Shown here: positions 17,695 through 26,063 of the stretch, piece by piece | How the letters are laid out: every line of letters starts with the position of its first letter | Numbering within the stretch: position 1 is the first letter of the stretch | NCBI GenBank assembly: GCA_002372375.1 | Contig: DFGJ01000012.1 | Span: forward strand, 1-37,355 | DNA length: 37,355 bases | Origin: Ruminococcaceae bacterium UBA3753 | GTDB lineage: Bacteria; Bacillota; Clostridia; Oscillospirales; Acutalibacteraceae | Reading direction: 5' to 3' | Translations under genes and position numbers: made by a program | Notes under the pieces: generated by a model | Seen by the model: only the letters and a program-made list of their open reading frames with translations | Database searches by the model: none | Told to the model about the DNA's origin: nothing

Positions 17695-18519
17695 ATGTTT
17701 AAGGAAAGCGTGGCAACATTAGGAGTTTTTAGTTTGGTTGGAAGTGCAGCGGCTGGAGCAACTGGCAAAAATACGACTGAGACAAATACGCCGACGGGGC
17801 AAGGCCCTGGTAATAATCAAGGTGAAGATGTTAAAAACAAGACCTCTGAAGATAAAAGTGGTACGGAGCAAAATTCTTCCATTTATGATAAGAAGACGTA
17901 CGATGAATTGAAGCTCTTAATTAAAGTCGGCAGTTTAGAGAATGAAATTGTGCGATTAGCGAACCATGTTTTTAAAAGGTACCCTTCTGACTTTTCTGGT
18001 AATATGTACAAGGCTTTATTAAAAAGGATCACTGGCTCAGGTCCTGTGGTTGTAGATATTGAACTTATCAATGGATTGAGTTCGTTAAATGTAGATCTAC
18101 TTCTCGCTTATGTTGGTAAAGCAAATTCTGCTGGAAAGATGAAAGTGCCCGTTGGTGAATTGCGTGGCGCGTTAGCTCGTTTTGCTGAAAACGTACGGAG
18201 GCAACTTAGGGGGCAATTTTTTTTACTATCGCGTGCCGCTGGTAAAGTTTTAAATGAGCTCGCAGACTTGAAAGCTGATAAAGTTTTAAATAAGCCCGCA
18301 GACTTGAAAGTGGAAAGTGCCAGGTGGTACAAAAATCCCTACGTGTGGGTGGTAACAGCGGCAGTCACTGTTGCGACTGGTATAGTTAGTTACCTTAGAG
18401 GCTGGTTTGGTGGAAGTAAAGCAGAGCTAAAAAATGCTAATAACGAAGTAAAAGAAAGGTTTGACAGGCAAAACAGTTCATCTCACACATACGGTGAGGT
18501 TGATGATTTTGATTATTAG
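17695..18519 (+). CDS. Unknown exported, tail-anchored protein, probably highly expressed
   Basis: 274 residues from ATG 17695 (AGGAGG 8 nt upstream). The N-terminus is a short hydrophobic stretch (VATLGVFSLVGSAAAGA), a possible signal peptide. A low-complexity Thr/Gly/Asn/Asp region follows to about 60, then a helical part. A 12-residue unit is repeated in tandem (KVLNELADLKAD, KVLNKPADLKVE; 18244-18315). One membrane helix (about 216-234, VWVVTAAVTVATGIV) leads to RGWFGG and a charged tail. No family is recognised. A tRNA-like promoter and a perfect terminator make it a self-contained, probably abundant product. It could be a surface or effector protein of a host-associated bacterium (inference). 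Confidence 0.7.
   Translation: MFKESVATLGVFSLVGSAAAGATGKNTTETNTPTGQGPGNNQGEDVKNKTSEDKSGTEQNSSIYDKKTYDELKLLIKVGSLENEIVRLANHVFKRYPSDFSGNMYKALLKRITGSGPVVVDIELINGLSSLNVDLLLAYVGKANSAGKMKVPVGELRGALARFAENVRRQLRGQFFLLSRAAGKVLNELADLKADKVLNKPADLKVESARWYKNPYVWVVTAAVTVATGIVSYLRGWFGGSKAELKNANNEVKERFDRQNSSSHTYGEVDDFDY
18244..18315 (+). repeat. 36-bp in-frame tandem duplication inside the 17695 gene
   Basis: Two 36-nt units (18244-18279, 18280-18315) both start AAAGTTTTAAAT and share GCAGACTTGAAAG. They add 12 residues each and keep the frame, which suggests recent length change in this protein. Confidence 0.85.
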
Positions 18520-18555
18520 ATGGACACTGCGGACAGCATAGGTTGTTTTTTATTT

Positions 18556-18598
18556 CCAGGATGTGCGGTTTGCGTTCGCACATCCTGGTTTTTGTTTT
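18556..18598 (+). terminator. Intrinsic terminator after the 17695 gene
   Basis: A perfect 12-bp stem CCAGGATGTGCG (18556-18567) / CGCACATCCTGG (18577-18588) with a 9-nt loop and then a T-rich tract. The strongest terminator in the window. Confidence 0.95.
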
Positions 18599-18785
18599 TA
18601 TGTAACTTAAATGTGCTGCGTTAATTTGAGTGAATTAAATAAATTACTTATTTTCTAGTTATAAAAACGAGCAAATGTTTTTTATATTCTTGTAATTAGT
18701 TCATTAATTATTAGTGGTTTGTATTTTTCACTCATTTTTTGAACTATTTATCGTTCATTGAAATAAGGGCCGCTTAATATTGTGG
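18599..18785. other. Gap before the rpmG operon
   Basis: AT-rich with nothing recognisable before the promoter at 18786. Confidence 0.4.
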
Positions 18786-18814
18786 TTGACTCGTTTTAAA
18801 TGCTGTGATAAAAT
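18786..18814 (+). promoter_or_regulatory. Promoter of rpmG-secE-nusG
   Basis: TTGACT (18786-18791), a 17-nt spacer and TAAAAT (18809-18814). A small hairpin GCCAG-tgt-CTGGC (18831-18843) lies in the leader. Confidence 0.75.
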
Positions 18815-18889
18815 ACAAAATACCTTGTGTGCCAGTGTCTGGCGTAGTAAGGGAGGCTTGGGTTAGAGTTTACCAGGAGGTGCCGCTAG

Positions 18890-19039
18890 TTGAGAACCAA
18901 GATAACGTTGGCTTGTGGTTTGTGTAAACAAAGAAATTATGATACCACCAAAAGCAAAACCAACGATCCAGATAGGCTGGAGATGAATAAGTACTGCAGA
19001 TTTTGCAGGAAGCATACTAGTCATAAGGAAACTAAGTAA
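18890..19039 (+). CDS. rpmG: 50S ribosomal protein L33
   Basis: A 49-residue protein from TTG 18890, with AGGAGGT 8 nt upstream. The sequence MRTKITLACGLCKQRNYDTT is typical of L33. The zinc ribbon is intact: CGLC near the start and CRFC near residues 36-39. Zinc-binding (C+) L33 next to secE and nusG is the standard arrangement in Firmicutes. It is first in the operon and lies 44 bp before secE. Confidence 0.96.
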   Translation: MRTKITLACGLCKQRNYDTTKSKTNDPDRLEMNKYCRFCRKHTSHKETK

Positions 19040-19083
19040 AATCGAGGGGTCTGTTTTTAGTTTTTGTGTAGGGAGGTTTTTGT

Positions 19084-19323
19084 GTGCCCGAAAAGAGTAA
19101 TGATAGGTCTCCTAGGGAGGATAAGGGTAAAAAAAGGAGTGTAGCTGATTATTTTAAAGACTGTAAGAGTGAATTTAAAAAGATAATTTGGCCCACTAAA
19201 AAGTTGACTTTTAGGAATATGGGTGTTGTGCTTTCTACAGTTGTGGTGAGTTCAATTTTTGTGGGGCTTTTGGATTATGGACTAGGTACTTTGTTTAGCA
19301 CTATTATGAGAATATCCAAGTAA
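19084..19323 (+). CDS. secE: Preprotein translocase subunit SecE
   Basis: 79 residues from GTG 19084, with GGGAGG 7 nt upstream. SecE clamps SecY in the inner-membrane protein channel. A charged N-terminus of ~20 residues is followed by the amphipathic helix KDCKSEFKKIIWPTKK, with the conserved W-P-T/S motif, and a single membrane helix (about 49-70). Single-helix SecE is normal for Gram-positive bacteria. It lies between rpmG and nusG as usual. Confidence 0.95.
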   Translation: MPEKSNDRSPREDKGKKRSVADYFKDCKSEFKKIIWPTKKLTFRNMGVVLSTVVVSSIFVGLLDYGLGTLFSTIMRISK

Positions 19324-19345
19324 TGATGTTTTGAAAGGTATAAAG

Positions 19346-19873
19346 ATGCCACTAAGTGACGCAAAATGGTATATTGTGCAGACGTTTTCCGGCTACGAAA
19401 AGCAAGTGATGTCTGATATAGAAAAAACTGCTGAGAGTCGAGGTATGAAGGATCTCATTCAGGAAGTGTTTGTGCCTACTGAGATGGTTACGAGTGTGAA
19501 AAATGGTAAAACTCGTACAAGCGAGAAAAAGGTTTTCCCGAATTATGTACTGGTAAAGATGGTCCTCACTGATGACACGTGGGCTGCCGTGCGAGGCGTA
19601 AGAGGGTGTCAGGGTTTTGTTGGGGCGGGATCTAAGCCTGTGCCTTTGAGTCAAGTGGAGATTGATCGCTTAGGAGTTATGCCAAAGAATATTTCTGAAG
19701 TTAATTACAAAGTTGGTGACACTGTGGTTATTACCGATGGCCCTCTAAAGGAGAGCGTTGCTGTTGTAACCGAGATAATGTTGGGTGAAAATAAGGTGAA
19801 GGTGGAGATTTCTATGTTTGGTCGTAAGACTCCTGTTGAGCTGGAGCTTTACCAAATAAAGTTGTTGGATTGA
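19346..19873 (+). CDS. nusG: Transcription termination/antitermination protein NusG
   Basis: 175 residues. ATG 19346 has AAAGGT upstream; the TTG at 19331 would add only five residues. The NGN domain opens with KWYIVQTFSGYEKQV and contains the FPNYVLVKM strand; the C-terminal KOW domain starts near VGDTVVITDGP and includes GRKTPVELE. NusG binds RNA polymerase and couples it to Rho, NusE/S10 and the ribosome. It lies 22 bp after secE, so the two are co-transcribed. Confidence 0.96.
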   Translation: MPLSDAKWYIVQTFSGYEKQVMSDIEKTAESRGMKDLIQEVFVPTEMVTSVKNGKTRTSEKKVFPNYVLVKMVLTDDTWAAVRGVRGCQGFVGAGSKPVPLSQVEIDRLGVMPKNISEVNYKVGDTVVITDGPLKESVAVVTEIMLGENKVKVEISMFGRKTPVELELYQIKLLD

Positions 19874-20062
19874 TTTTTGTTCTCTAACGTTTCATAATTT
19901 TTCCACGGTTTATTTTTTGCGCGCTCGTTAGCTTGGAATTTATTTTTGTGGGCTCTCTGTATAATTTGGTAAATTTTTTCATGGCGTTTTTGGTTTTTGT
20001 AGAATTTTTATTTGTTTTATATCGATTAGGTGTGTTTATTACAGTTTCCAGGAGATGTGTTT
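19874..20062 (+). other. Enlarged nusG-rplK spacer
   Basis: 189 bp, T/G-rich. TATAAT at 19960-19965 lacks a well-spaced -35, so a promoter is possible but unproven. No terminator hairpin is evident. Confidence 0.4.
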
Positions 20063-20488
20063 ATGGCTAAAAAGGTTACAGGTGTTGTAAAGCTTCAGAT
20101 CCCCGCAGGGAAGGCTACTCCAGCTCCTCCAGTTGGTTCGGCTTTGGGTCCGCATGGAGTTAATATTATGAATTTTACAAAGGAGTTTAATGAAAGAACG
20201 AAGAATGATGCGGGCATGATTACCCCAGTAATTATAACTATATATTCTGATAGATCTTTTACTTTTGTTACAAAAACTCCGCCTGCTCCGGTGCTTATAA
20301 AAAAAGCATGTAACATAGAGAAAGCGTCAGGTGTGCCTAATAAGACAAAGGTTGCTAAGATTAAAAGTACTCAGTTAGAGGAGATAGCTAAAACGAAGAT
20401 GAGAGATTTGAATGCATCTTCTTTGGAGTCTGCGGTGAGCATGATAGCAGGTACGGCCAGGAGCATGGGAATTACCGTGGAGGATTGA
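20063..20488 (+). CDS. rplK: 50S ribosomal protein L11
   Basis: 141 residues from ATG 20063 (MAKKVTGVVKLQIPAGKATP), with AGGAGA upstream. It has the normal length. The N-terminal domain holds the conserved PPVGSALGPHGVNIMNF loop, where thiostrepton and stringent-response factor RelA act in other species; the C-terminal domain binds 23S rRNA at the GTPase centre (KIKSTQLEEIAKTKMRDLNA). rplA follows after 95 bp. Confidence 0.97.
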   Translation: MAKKVTGVVKLQIPAGKATPAPPVGSALGPHGVNIMNFTKEFNERTKNDAGMITPVIITIYSDRSFTFVTKTPPAPVLIKKACNIEKASGVPNKTKVAKIKSTQLEEIAKTKMRDLNASSLESAVSMIAGTARSMGITVED

Positions 20489-20583
20489 ATACATGGTAAG
20501 TGTGCGTGATTGCATGGTATGTAATTAGTGAAATTTTGCATTTTGTTTTGCGTCGTATTTTTGTTCTATTAGGGAGGTTTTTT

Positions 20584-21273
20584 GTGAAACACGGTAAGAA
20601 ATACACCAATAGTTCTAAGTTGTTTGACAAGTCTGTGCTTTATGAAGCACCTGATGCATTAGAAATTTGTACGAAATCTGCTTTTGCCAAATTTGACGAA
20701 ACTGTGGAGATGCATGTACGTCTGGGTGTTGACTCTAGGCATGCTGATCAGCAAGTACGTGGAGCCGTTGTTTTACCAAATGGTACGGGTAAGAATGTTA
20801 GAGTTTTGGCAATTTGTAAAGGACTCGATCAAGACCGTGCAAGAGAGGCCGGTGCAGATTTTTGTGGCGCAGAGGATATTGTAGAGAAGATACAAAAAGA
20901 GGGATGGATAGGCTTTGACGTACTTATTGCTACACCGGGTGTAATGCCGCTAGTAGGAAGGCTGGGAAAAATTTTGGGGCCCAAGGGTCTGATGCCAAAT
21001 CCAAAAGCAGGTACTGTAACTCCTGACGTTGCTAAGGCAATAAAGGAAGCGAAGGCTGGTAAAATAGAGTATAGGTTGGACAAAACTAATATAATTCACT
21101 GTCCTATAGGAAAGGTTTCATTTGGCAAAGAGAAGTTAGCTCAAAATTTTGACGCTCTATTGGGCGCAATCGTAAAAGCGAAACCATCTGGTGCCAAGGG
21201 AACTTATATTAAATCTTGTTTCGTGGCATCTACTATGGGCCCGGGGATCCGTGTACGCTGTGTCTCTGTTTAG
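20584..21273 (+). CDS. rplA: 50S ribosomal protein L1
   Basis: 229 residues from GTG 20584, preceded by AGGGAGG; an upstream in-frame extension is not ribosome-bound. Typical L1 features: HVRLGVDSRHADQQVRG, the domain II segment TPGVMPLVGRLGKILGPKGL and the C-terminal KGTYIKSCFVASTMGPGIRV. L1 forms the mobile stalk near the E site and in many bacteria represses its own operon. rplJ and rplL, usually next, are not here. Confidence 0.97.
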   Translation: MKHGKKYTNSSKLFDKSVLYEAPDALEICTKSAFAKFDETVEMHVRLGVDSRHADQQVRGAVVLPNGTGKNVRVLAICKGLDQDRAREAGADFCGAEDIVEKIQKEGWIGFDVLIATPGVMPLVGRLGKILGPKGLMPNPKAGTVTPDVAKAIKEAKAGKIEYRLDKTNIIHCPIGKVSFGKEKLAQNFDALLGAIVKAKPSGAKGTYIKSCFVASTMGPGIRVRCVSV

Positions 21274-21621
21274 TGCATTCTTGCCTTTGTGGTGCGAGTA
21301 ACGTTTGTTTTGTTGCTTTTTTACGCTGTGATTGCTTTGTTATTTTTTGGTTTTGGGTAGACATATTTAGTGAATTGACTGTTTTTTGCAGTATGAATTT
21401 TTTATAAGGCATTCGGCTTGTTTCGGAGCGACATCTATCTTGGTACTGTTCGGTGCTTGGGGTTGTCGTTTGGTTCATCGGGTTGGGGTGCCTTTTTGTT
21501 TTGCTTTTGCTCTGCTTTCTTCTTTAATATTTTGTCTACTGCTCGGTGTGTTAGTGTTTAAAGTATACATCGATATCGCATAGTTTTTGTGAGATTTATT
21601 TCGTTGTGTTTGCTTTTTTTT
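21274..21621. other. Gap after rplA where rplJ-rplL would be expected
   Basis: About 350 bp, T/G-rich on the plus strand. No L10 leader structure, no L10 or L12 coding and no clear terminator were seen. Open frames here have no ribosome binding sites. Confidence 0.45.
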
Positions 21622-21651
21622 GTTGATTTATTTATATGATATATTCTACAA
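21622..21651 (+). promoter_or_regulatory. Promoter of the ABC exporter operon
   Basis: TTGATT (21622-21627), an 18-nt spacer and TACAAT (21646-21651), about 30 nt before the ribosome binding site of the ATPase gene. Confidence 0.55.
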
Positions 21652-21687
21652 TACTTTAGAGTTTTTTCTAGGAGTTGGAGGTATGCT

Positions 21688-22596
21688 TTGGAAGATGTTT
21701 TGCTTACAAATAAGCTGACTAAGAAATACGGTAGCAGACTTTGTGTGTCTGAGGTTAGCATGAACATAAAGAAGGGCGACATTTATGGTTTTATTGGGAA
21801 AAATGGTGCAGGAAAGACTACTACCATAAAGATGATTTCTGGCTTGACAAAACCAACTGCAGGAGAGATCACTCTTTTTGGTGAAAAAAATTTGAGTAAG
21901 GGCAGGTGTAAAGTGGGTACGGTCATTGAAGCTCCTGCTTTTGTGCCTCATCTTAGTGCTCGCGATAATATGTACATTCAGTGGAAGTTGCTCAGTGGTC
22001 AGCACGAGAATGTAATTGATGAGACTTTATCTTTGGTTGGGCTCAAGGATGTTGGTAAGAAAAAAGCGAGGGATTTTTCTTTGGGCATGAAGCAGCGACT
22101 TGGTATAGGTATGGCCCTGATGGGTGACCCGGAGTTTTTAGTGTTGGATGAACCGGTAAATGGTTTAGATCCGGAAGGGATAGTACAGGTTCGGTCTTTG
22201 TTGAAGGATTTAAATGAAAATAGAGGGGTAACTATTTTTATTAGTAGCCACTTGCTTAACGAGCTTTCTAGGCTTGCTAATCGTTATGGTATAATAAATA
22301 ACGGAAGGTTGATAGACGAGTTTTCAATTTCTGAGCTCGAAACTCGGTGTAAGTCACATTTAGATATTAAAGTCGATGATACCGCGAGGGCTTTGTCTGT
22401 CCTTAAGGAGGCTTGTTCGAATGCGGAGCTCAAATTAGTTGAAGGGACTGACACGATCGAGGTACACGGTTACGATGGTAGACCAGGCGAGCTGACCAAA
22501 ATTTTGGCGGTCAATGATATTTTTGTTGAATCTGTGACTAAGTCTAAGGTTGATCTTGAGGATTATTTTATGAGCGTAGTTGGAGGGGAAAATTAG
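21688..22596 (+). CDS. ABC transporter ATP-binding protein, BcrA/drug-export type
   Basis: 302 residues from TTG 21688, with GGAGG six nt upstream. The ATPase domain has Walker A GKNGAGKTT (38-46), signature SLGMKQ (131-136), Walker B FLVLDEP (150-156) followed by VNGLDPEG, and switch His in ISSHLLNE. A C-terminal extension of ~90 residues follows. The pattern MKQRLGIGMALMGDPEFLVL is that of the BcrA/LanF-like group, whose members export or expel bacitracin, lantibiotics or related peptides. The stop overlaps the start of the permease gene by one base, so the two are translated together. The substrate is unknown. Confidence 0.92.
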   Translation: MEDVLLTNKLTKKYGSRLCVSEVSMNIKKGDIYGFIGKNGAGKTTTIKMISGLTKPTAGEITLFGEKNLSKGRCKVGTVIEAPAFVPHLSARDNMYIQWKLLSGQHENVIDETLSLVGLKDVGKKKARDFSLGMKQRLGIGMALMGDPEFLVLDEPVNGLDPEGIVQVRSLLKDLNENRGVTIFISSHLLNELSRLANRYGIINNGRLIDEFSISELETRCKSHLDIKVDDTARALSVLKEACSNAELKLVEGTDTIEVHGYDGRPGELTKILAVNDIFVESVTKSKVDLEDYFMSVVGGEN

Positions 22597-23384
22597 TGGG
22601 AAGGTTACTTTGTGTTGATTTTTATAAGATATTTAGAACTAAGTTTTTTTATGTTGTTAGTTTAATTTTAGTAGGTTTTAATGTTCTTATTTCGGTCACA
22701 AGTGTTTTGGCTGGGCTAAGAAATTATGAAAAGTTCGCTTTCTTTGAATCGAAGAGCGGTGCTTGGTCGGTTACTTATGCGAATTTTTCTAATATTGCAC
22801 TACTTCTAGCAATACTGTCGGTACTTTTTTTGTGTAGTGAGTTTTCACATGGAACGATGAAAAATATTGCAACAAAAGGTTTTCCGAGGGAATTTATTTA
22901 CCTTTCTAAGTTTTTCGTTGGACTGTCATGTGCAGTCTTCTACCTGTTACTTACGATTGCAAGTTCCTTGATTTCTAGCCTTATAGCAGGGGGGAATAGG
23001 TTGCCATCTTACTATAGTTTACCTTCTAATTTAGCGTTGACTTTGCTTTTGACGCTCTTTTTTCTTGCTGTTTATGTTTCGATCGCTTTGATGATTGCTT
23101 CGCTAGTAAGAAAAAGCGGTAATTCTTTGGCAATATATGTTGTAGCATCTACGCTTATTTCTTTCTTACCTGATCTTCTTGATAATTTTATTCGAAATAC
23201 TCTAAATTGGGATTTTTCTATTTCGAGTTACGTATACGTTAGATGCTTTAATGAGATTACTCAAATGGGTATAGTTTCAAATATTCCTTCCGCGGACATT
23301 GTTAGGTATGTGTGTGTAGGTGGTTTTTTTCTGGCTCTAACTTTGATTATAGGTATTTATTATTTTCGTGAGCGTGATATTTAA
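22596..23384 (+). CDS. ABC-2 type permease, partner of the 21688 ATPase
   Basis: 262 residues from GTG 22596, inside the TAGTG overlap with the ATPase stop. Six hydrophobic segments are visible: about 15-40, 65-85, 100-128, 140-170, 172-195 and 235-255. FSHGTMKNIATKGFPRE between helices 2 and 3 is the coupling motif of BcrB/LanE-like permeases. With the ATPase it should form an exporter for a hydrophobic or peptide compound, possibly self-protection (inference). Terminator at 23470. Confidence 0.85.
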   Translation: MGRLLCVDFYKIFRTKFFYVVSLILVGFNVLISVTSVLAGLRNYEKFAFFESKSGAWSVTYANFSNIALLLAILSVLFLCSEFSHGTMKNIATKGFPREFIYLSKFFVGLSCAVFYLLLTIASSLISSLIAGGNRLPSYYSLPSNLALTLLLTLFFLAVYVSIALMIASLVRKSGNSLAIYVVASTLISFLPDLLDNFIRNTLNWDFSISSYVYVRCFNEITQMGIVSNIPSADIVRYVCVGGFFLALTLIIGIYYFRERDI

Positions 23385-23469
23385 TTTTTTGGTTTTCTAA
23401 TTTGGCAGTTTTTGGTTATAGACGGTATAAGCAAATTTAGATTTTAGCACTCTTTTTTTGAAATAAATT

Positions 23470-23506
23470 GCCAGCGTTGTTTAATTTCGGCGTTGGCTGT
23501 TTTTTG
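23470..23506 (+). terminator. Intrinsic terminator of the ABC operon
   Basis: A 10-bp stem GCCAGCGTTG (23470-23479) / CGGCGTTGGC (23488-23497), with some G-T pairs, is followed by TGTTTTTTG. Confidence 0.8.
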
Positions 23507-23778
23507 TATCTGACTTGAGTTTAATGGAAATTCAATTTAGATTTTTGAAAACTAAAACTATTATATGCTGGAAATTAATTGGCAAGGTGCAATTTTTTGG
23601 GCCACGACAGAAAAATTGTTTTTGTAAAAAAAAAGTAAGGCAATTTACTGTACTTATAATTGCGCTAAAGAACTTTAATTTTATATGTTTTGTACGTCGT
23701 AACTTAATATCCTCTTCACGTTTAAAAATTTTTTAAGTCATTAGTCTATTTTTTTACAAACGCATGTGTAAATGGGAA

Positions 23779-23804
23779 TTTCATATTAAAATTTTAATAT
23801 GAAA
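23779..23804. repeat. Perfect 26-bp palindrome
   Basis: TTTCATATTAAAA style arms meet without a loop: 13 bases on each side are exactly complementary, with a single C/G pair. It could be a protein binding site or a chance AT-rich palindrome. Confidence 0.6.
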
Positions 23805-23886
23805 ATTGTTTTATTTGGTTTACCTTGTTTTATGAAAAAATAGTTAGTGTGAAGAAATATTGCGGGTATGTTGCTATGTTTTATTT

Positions 23887-23911
23887 AAAACTAAAACATA
23901 GTTTTAGTTTT
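23887..23911. repeat. Perfect 11-bp hairpin, 3-nt loop
   Basis: AAAACTAAAAC, loop ATA, GTTTTAGTTTT. A T-rich stretch follows on the plus strand, so a weak terminator is possible; it lies 42 bp before the rny promoter. Confidence 0.6.
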
Positions 23912-23952
23912 GGATTTTTGACTTTTTACGATGGCCGTGTTACTGCCTTAAC

Positions 23953-23982
23953 TTGACACTTATGTAAATTTAGTAATAGAAT
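23953..23982 (+). promoter_or_regulatory. Promoter of rny
   Basis: TTGACA (23953-23958), an 18-nt spacer and TAGAAT (23977-23982), giving a leader of roughly 85 nt. Confidence 0.65.
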
Positions 23983-24075
23983 TGTGTTGGTTTATTGCTT
24001 TTAGTTTTTGCATCAGGATGAGACTGTTTTTGTGCTGCGTGTTTTTTAAAAAAGAGGGAGGTTAGTTTTTTATAG

Positions 24076-25617
24076 ATGTATGTTGTACTGTTCTTGGTCT
24101 CCTTGGTAGTAGTGGGCGGTACCGCTTTTTTTGCAGGTGTTTCTTATAGAAAGAAGGTAGCTGAGAAAAGTATAGGATCGGCGGAGAAAGAAGCTAAAAG
24201 GATTACTGATGAAGCTTTGTTGGTGGCGGAGGCTAAAAAAAATGAAATAATACTAAAAGGTCAGAGCGAAATTCAGGAGCAAAGAGATAAACTGGAAAAA
24301 GAAATTTTAAATAGGAGTAAGGAGCTCCAGGATAGAGAAAAAAACGTTAGGCGGAAAGATGAGGCTTTGGATAAAAAGTCTGATTCTTTGGAAAAAAAGC
24401 AGAGTGAACTGAGTAAGAAAGAGCTTTTTGTTGAGGAACGTGTGAAAGACTTGGAAATTATCAAGAAAAAGCAGATAGAAAAATTGGAAAAAGTGTCTGC
24501 TTTTACAAAAGATCAAGCAAAAAAGCAGTTGCTAGAAGTTATAGATGGTGAGCTGGTACGCGAAAAAGCAATAAGGATTGTTGAATGCGAAAAGATTATA
24601 TCTGAGGAGTCTAAAAAAAGAGCTAAGAAGATTTTGTCTTTGGCCATACAGAGGTGCGCTGTGGATAGCGTTTCCGAGACTACGGTTAGCGTTGTTTCTT
24701 TGCCGAATGACGAGATGAAGGGGCGGATTATTGGTAGAGAAGGGCGTAATATAAGGGCTATAGAGACTCTTACTGGTGTTGATCTTGTTATAGACGATAC
24801 CCCTGAAGCTATAACGCTTTCGTGTTTTGATCCGATTCGCCGTGAGGTGGCAAAGATTGCTCTTGAGAACTTGATTTCAGATGGTCGGATTCACCCTACA
24901 AAAATTGAAGAAAACATTGAAAGAGCAAAAAAACAGCTAGACGATGCTATAAAAGAGGAGGGCGAAAAAGCATTAATTGAGGCAAATGTTGCATTTTTAG
25001 ATCCGGAGCTTATAAAGCTCTTAGGTAGGCTTAAGTATAGGACAAGTTATGGACAAAACGTTTTGATTCATTCCATTGAAGTAGCACAATTGTGCGGGGT
25101 TATAGCTGCTGAGCTTCATGAGTCTTCGGCAATTGCTAGGAGAGCAGGGCTTTTGCATGATATTGGTAAAGCTCTTGACCACACGGTAGAGGGATCGCAT
25201 GTTGATATCGGAGTAGATATTTTGAAGCGCTATAAGGAGAGTGAAGATATAATTCACGCTGTAAAGCTGCATCACGGTGGTACGGAACGCAGTACTGTGT
25301 TGTCTTTTATTGTACAAGCATCCGATGCTATTTCGGCAGCTAGGCCTGGTGCAAGGAAAGAAAGTGTAGAAAATTACCTTAAAAGGCTCGAGGACCTTGA
25401 GAAGATTGCTACTTCATTTACAGGAGTAAGCAAATGTTTTGCAGTGCAGGCTGGACGTGAAGTACGGATAATGGTGGAACCGGATAAAGTCAGTGATGAT
25501 GAGATGGTAGTACTTTCTCGTGACATTTGTAAAAAAATTGAGAAAGAGCTTAATTATCCAGGTCGGGTTAGGGTTACACTAATAAGGGAAAGCAGGGCAG
25601 TTGAGTATGCACGGTAG
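24076..25617 (+). CDS. rny: Ribonuclease Y
   Basis: A 513-residue, full-length RNase Y, the membrane-bound endonuclease that starts mRNA decay in many Firmicutes. Layout: N-terminal membrane helix (about 2-24), a long charged coiled coil (about 30-190), a KH RNA-binding domain (GRIIGREGRNIRAIE, about 216-231) and an HD domain with metal-binding H361-D362 (LLHDIGK) and HHGGTERS further on. The ending RVTLIRESRAVEYAR is typical. ATG 24076 is the only suitable start. The GGGAGG site is 14-15 nt upstream, longer than usual, which could lower translation. Confidence 0.97.
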   Translation: MYVVLFLVSLVVVGGTAFFAGVSYRKKVAEKSIGSAEKEAKRITDEALLVAEAKKNEIILKGQSEIQEQRDKLEKEILNRSKELQDREKNVRRKDEALDKKSDSLEKKQSELSKKELFVEERVKDLEIIKKKQIEKLEKVSAFTKDQAKKQLLEVIDGELVREKAIRIVECEKIISEESKKRAKKILSLAIQRCAVDSVSETTVSVVSLPNDEMKGRIIGREGRNIRAIETLTGVDLVIDDTPEAITLSCFDPIRREVAKIALENLISDGRIHPTKIEENIERAKKQLDDAIKEEGEKALIEANVAFLDPELIKLLGRLKYRTSYGQNVLIHSIEVAQLCGVIAAELHESSAIARRAGLLHDIGKALDHTVEGSHVDIGVDILKRYKESEDIIHAVKLHHGGTERSTVLSFIVQASDAISAARPGARKESVENYLKRLEDLEKIATSFTGVSKCFAVQAGREVRIMVEPDKVSDDEMVVLSRDICKKIEKELNYPGRVRVTLIRESRAVEYAR

Positions 25618-26063
25618 TGGGGTGTTTTTATAGCGGTTGGGAGGTTTCTTCGGCTTTACTGTTATCTTTTAGAGGTTAGTTCCCAGAGTGAAAAAATTAA
25701 TGGCACCGTGTATTCCTACTTTGCCATTCGCTTTTATTCATATTTTAGGTTGCATAGCACTAGGCTGCTAACGCCATTGGTTGGTTTTTTGTTTGTTAGT
25801 ATCGTAGGCTTTGTAGCGTTTTCTGTTAGTGTTTTGTTGCAGTTTTTGTGTTTTAAAAATTTGTTGAATATAGTCTTGGAAAAATAAAAGCTAAAGATAT
25901 CTTTGGGGTTAGTTTAGGTAAAGAGTTCATTCTGAAATATTATGATATATCTGCAAGGATGATACTTAACACGAGAATTGCTTGTCTTTGGGTGGAATTT
26001 ATACTATATTTTTGATGTTTGGTATTTGTTTATTTTTTGAGAATTTTTTATATATGGTAACGG
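25618..26063. other. Gap after rny
   Basis: About 450 bp, T/G-rich at the left and AT-rich at the right. No gene, RNA gene or strong terminator was recognised. Confidence 0.4.

Larger units (their letters stand above)
23507..23952. other. Gap with two strong inverted repeats
   Basis: No gene is supported; the open frame at 23515-23736 has no ribosome binding site. Two inverted repeats are listed separately. Confidence 0.4.

Noticed and set aside
21274..21660. Several overlapping open frames on both strands after rplA
   Set aside because: None has a ribosome binding site or family pattern; they reflect low stop density in T/G-rich sequence.
23515..23736. 73-codon plus-strand open frame after the ABC operon
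   Set aside because: It begins just after a terminator with no promoter or ribosome binding site and has a low-complexity composition.
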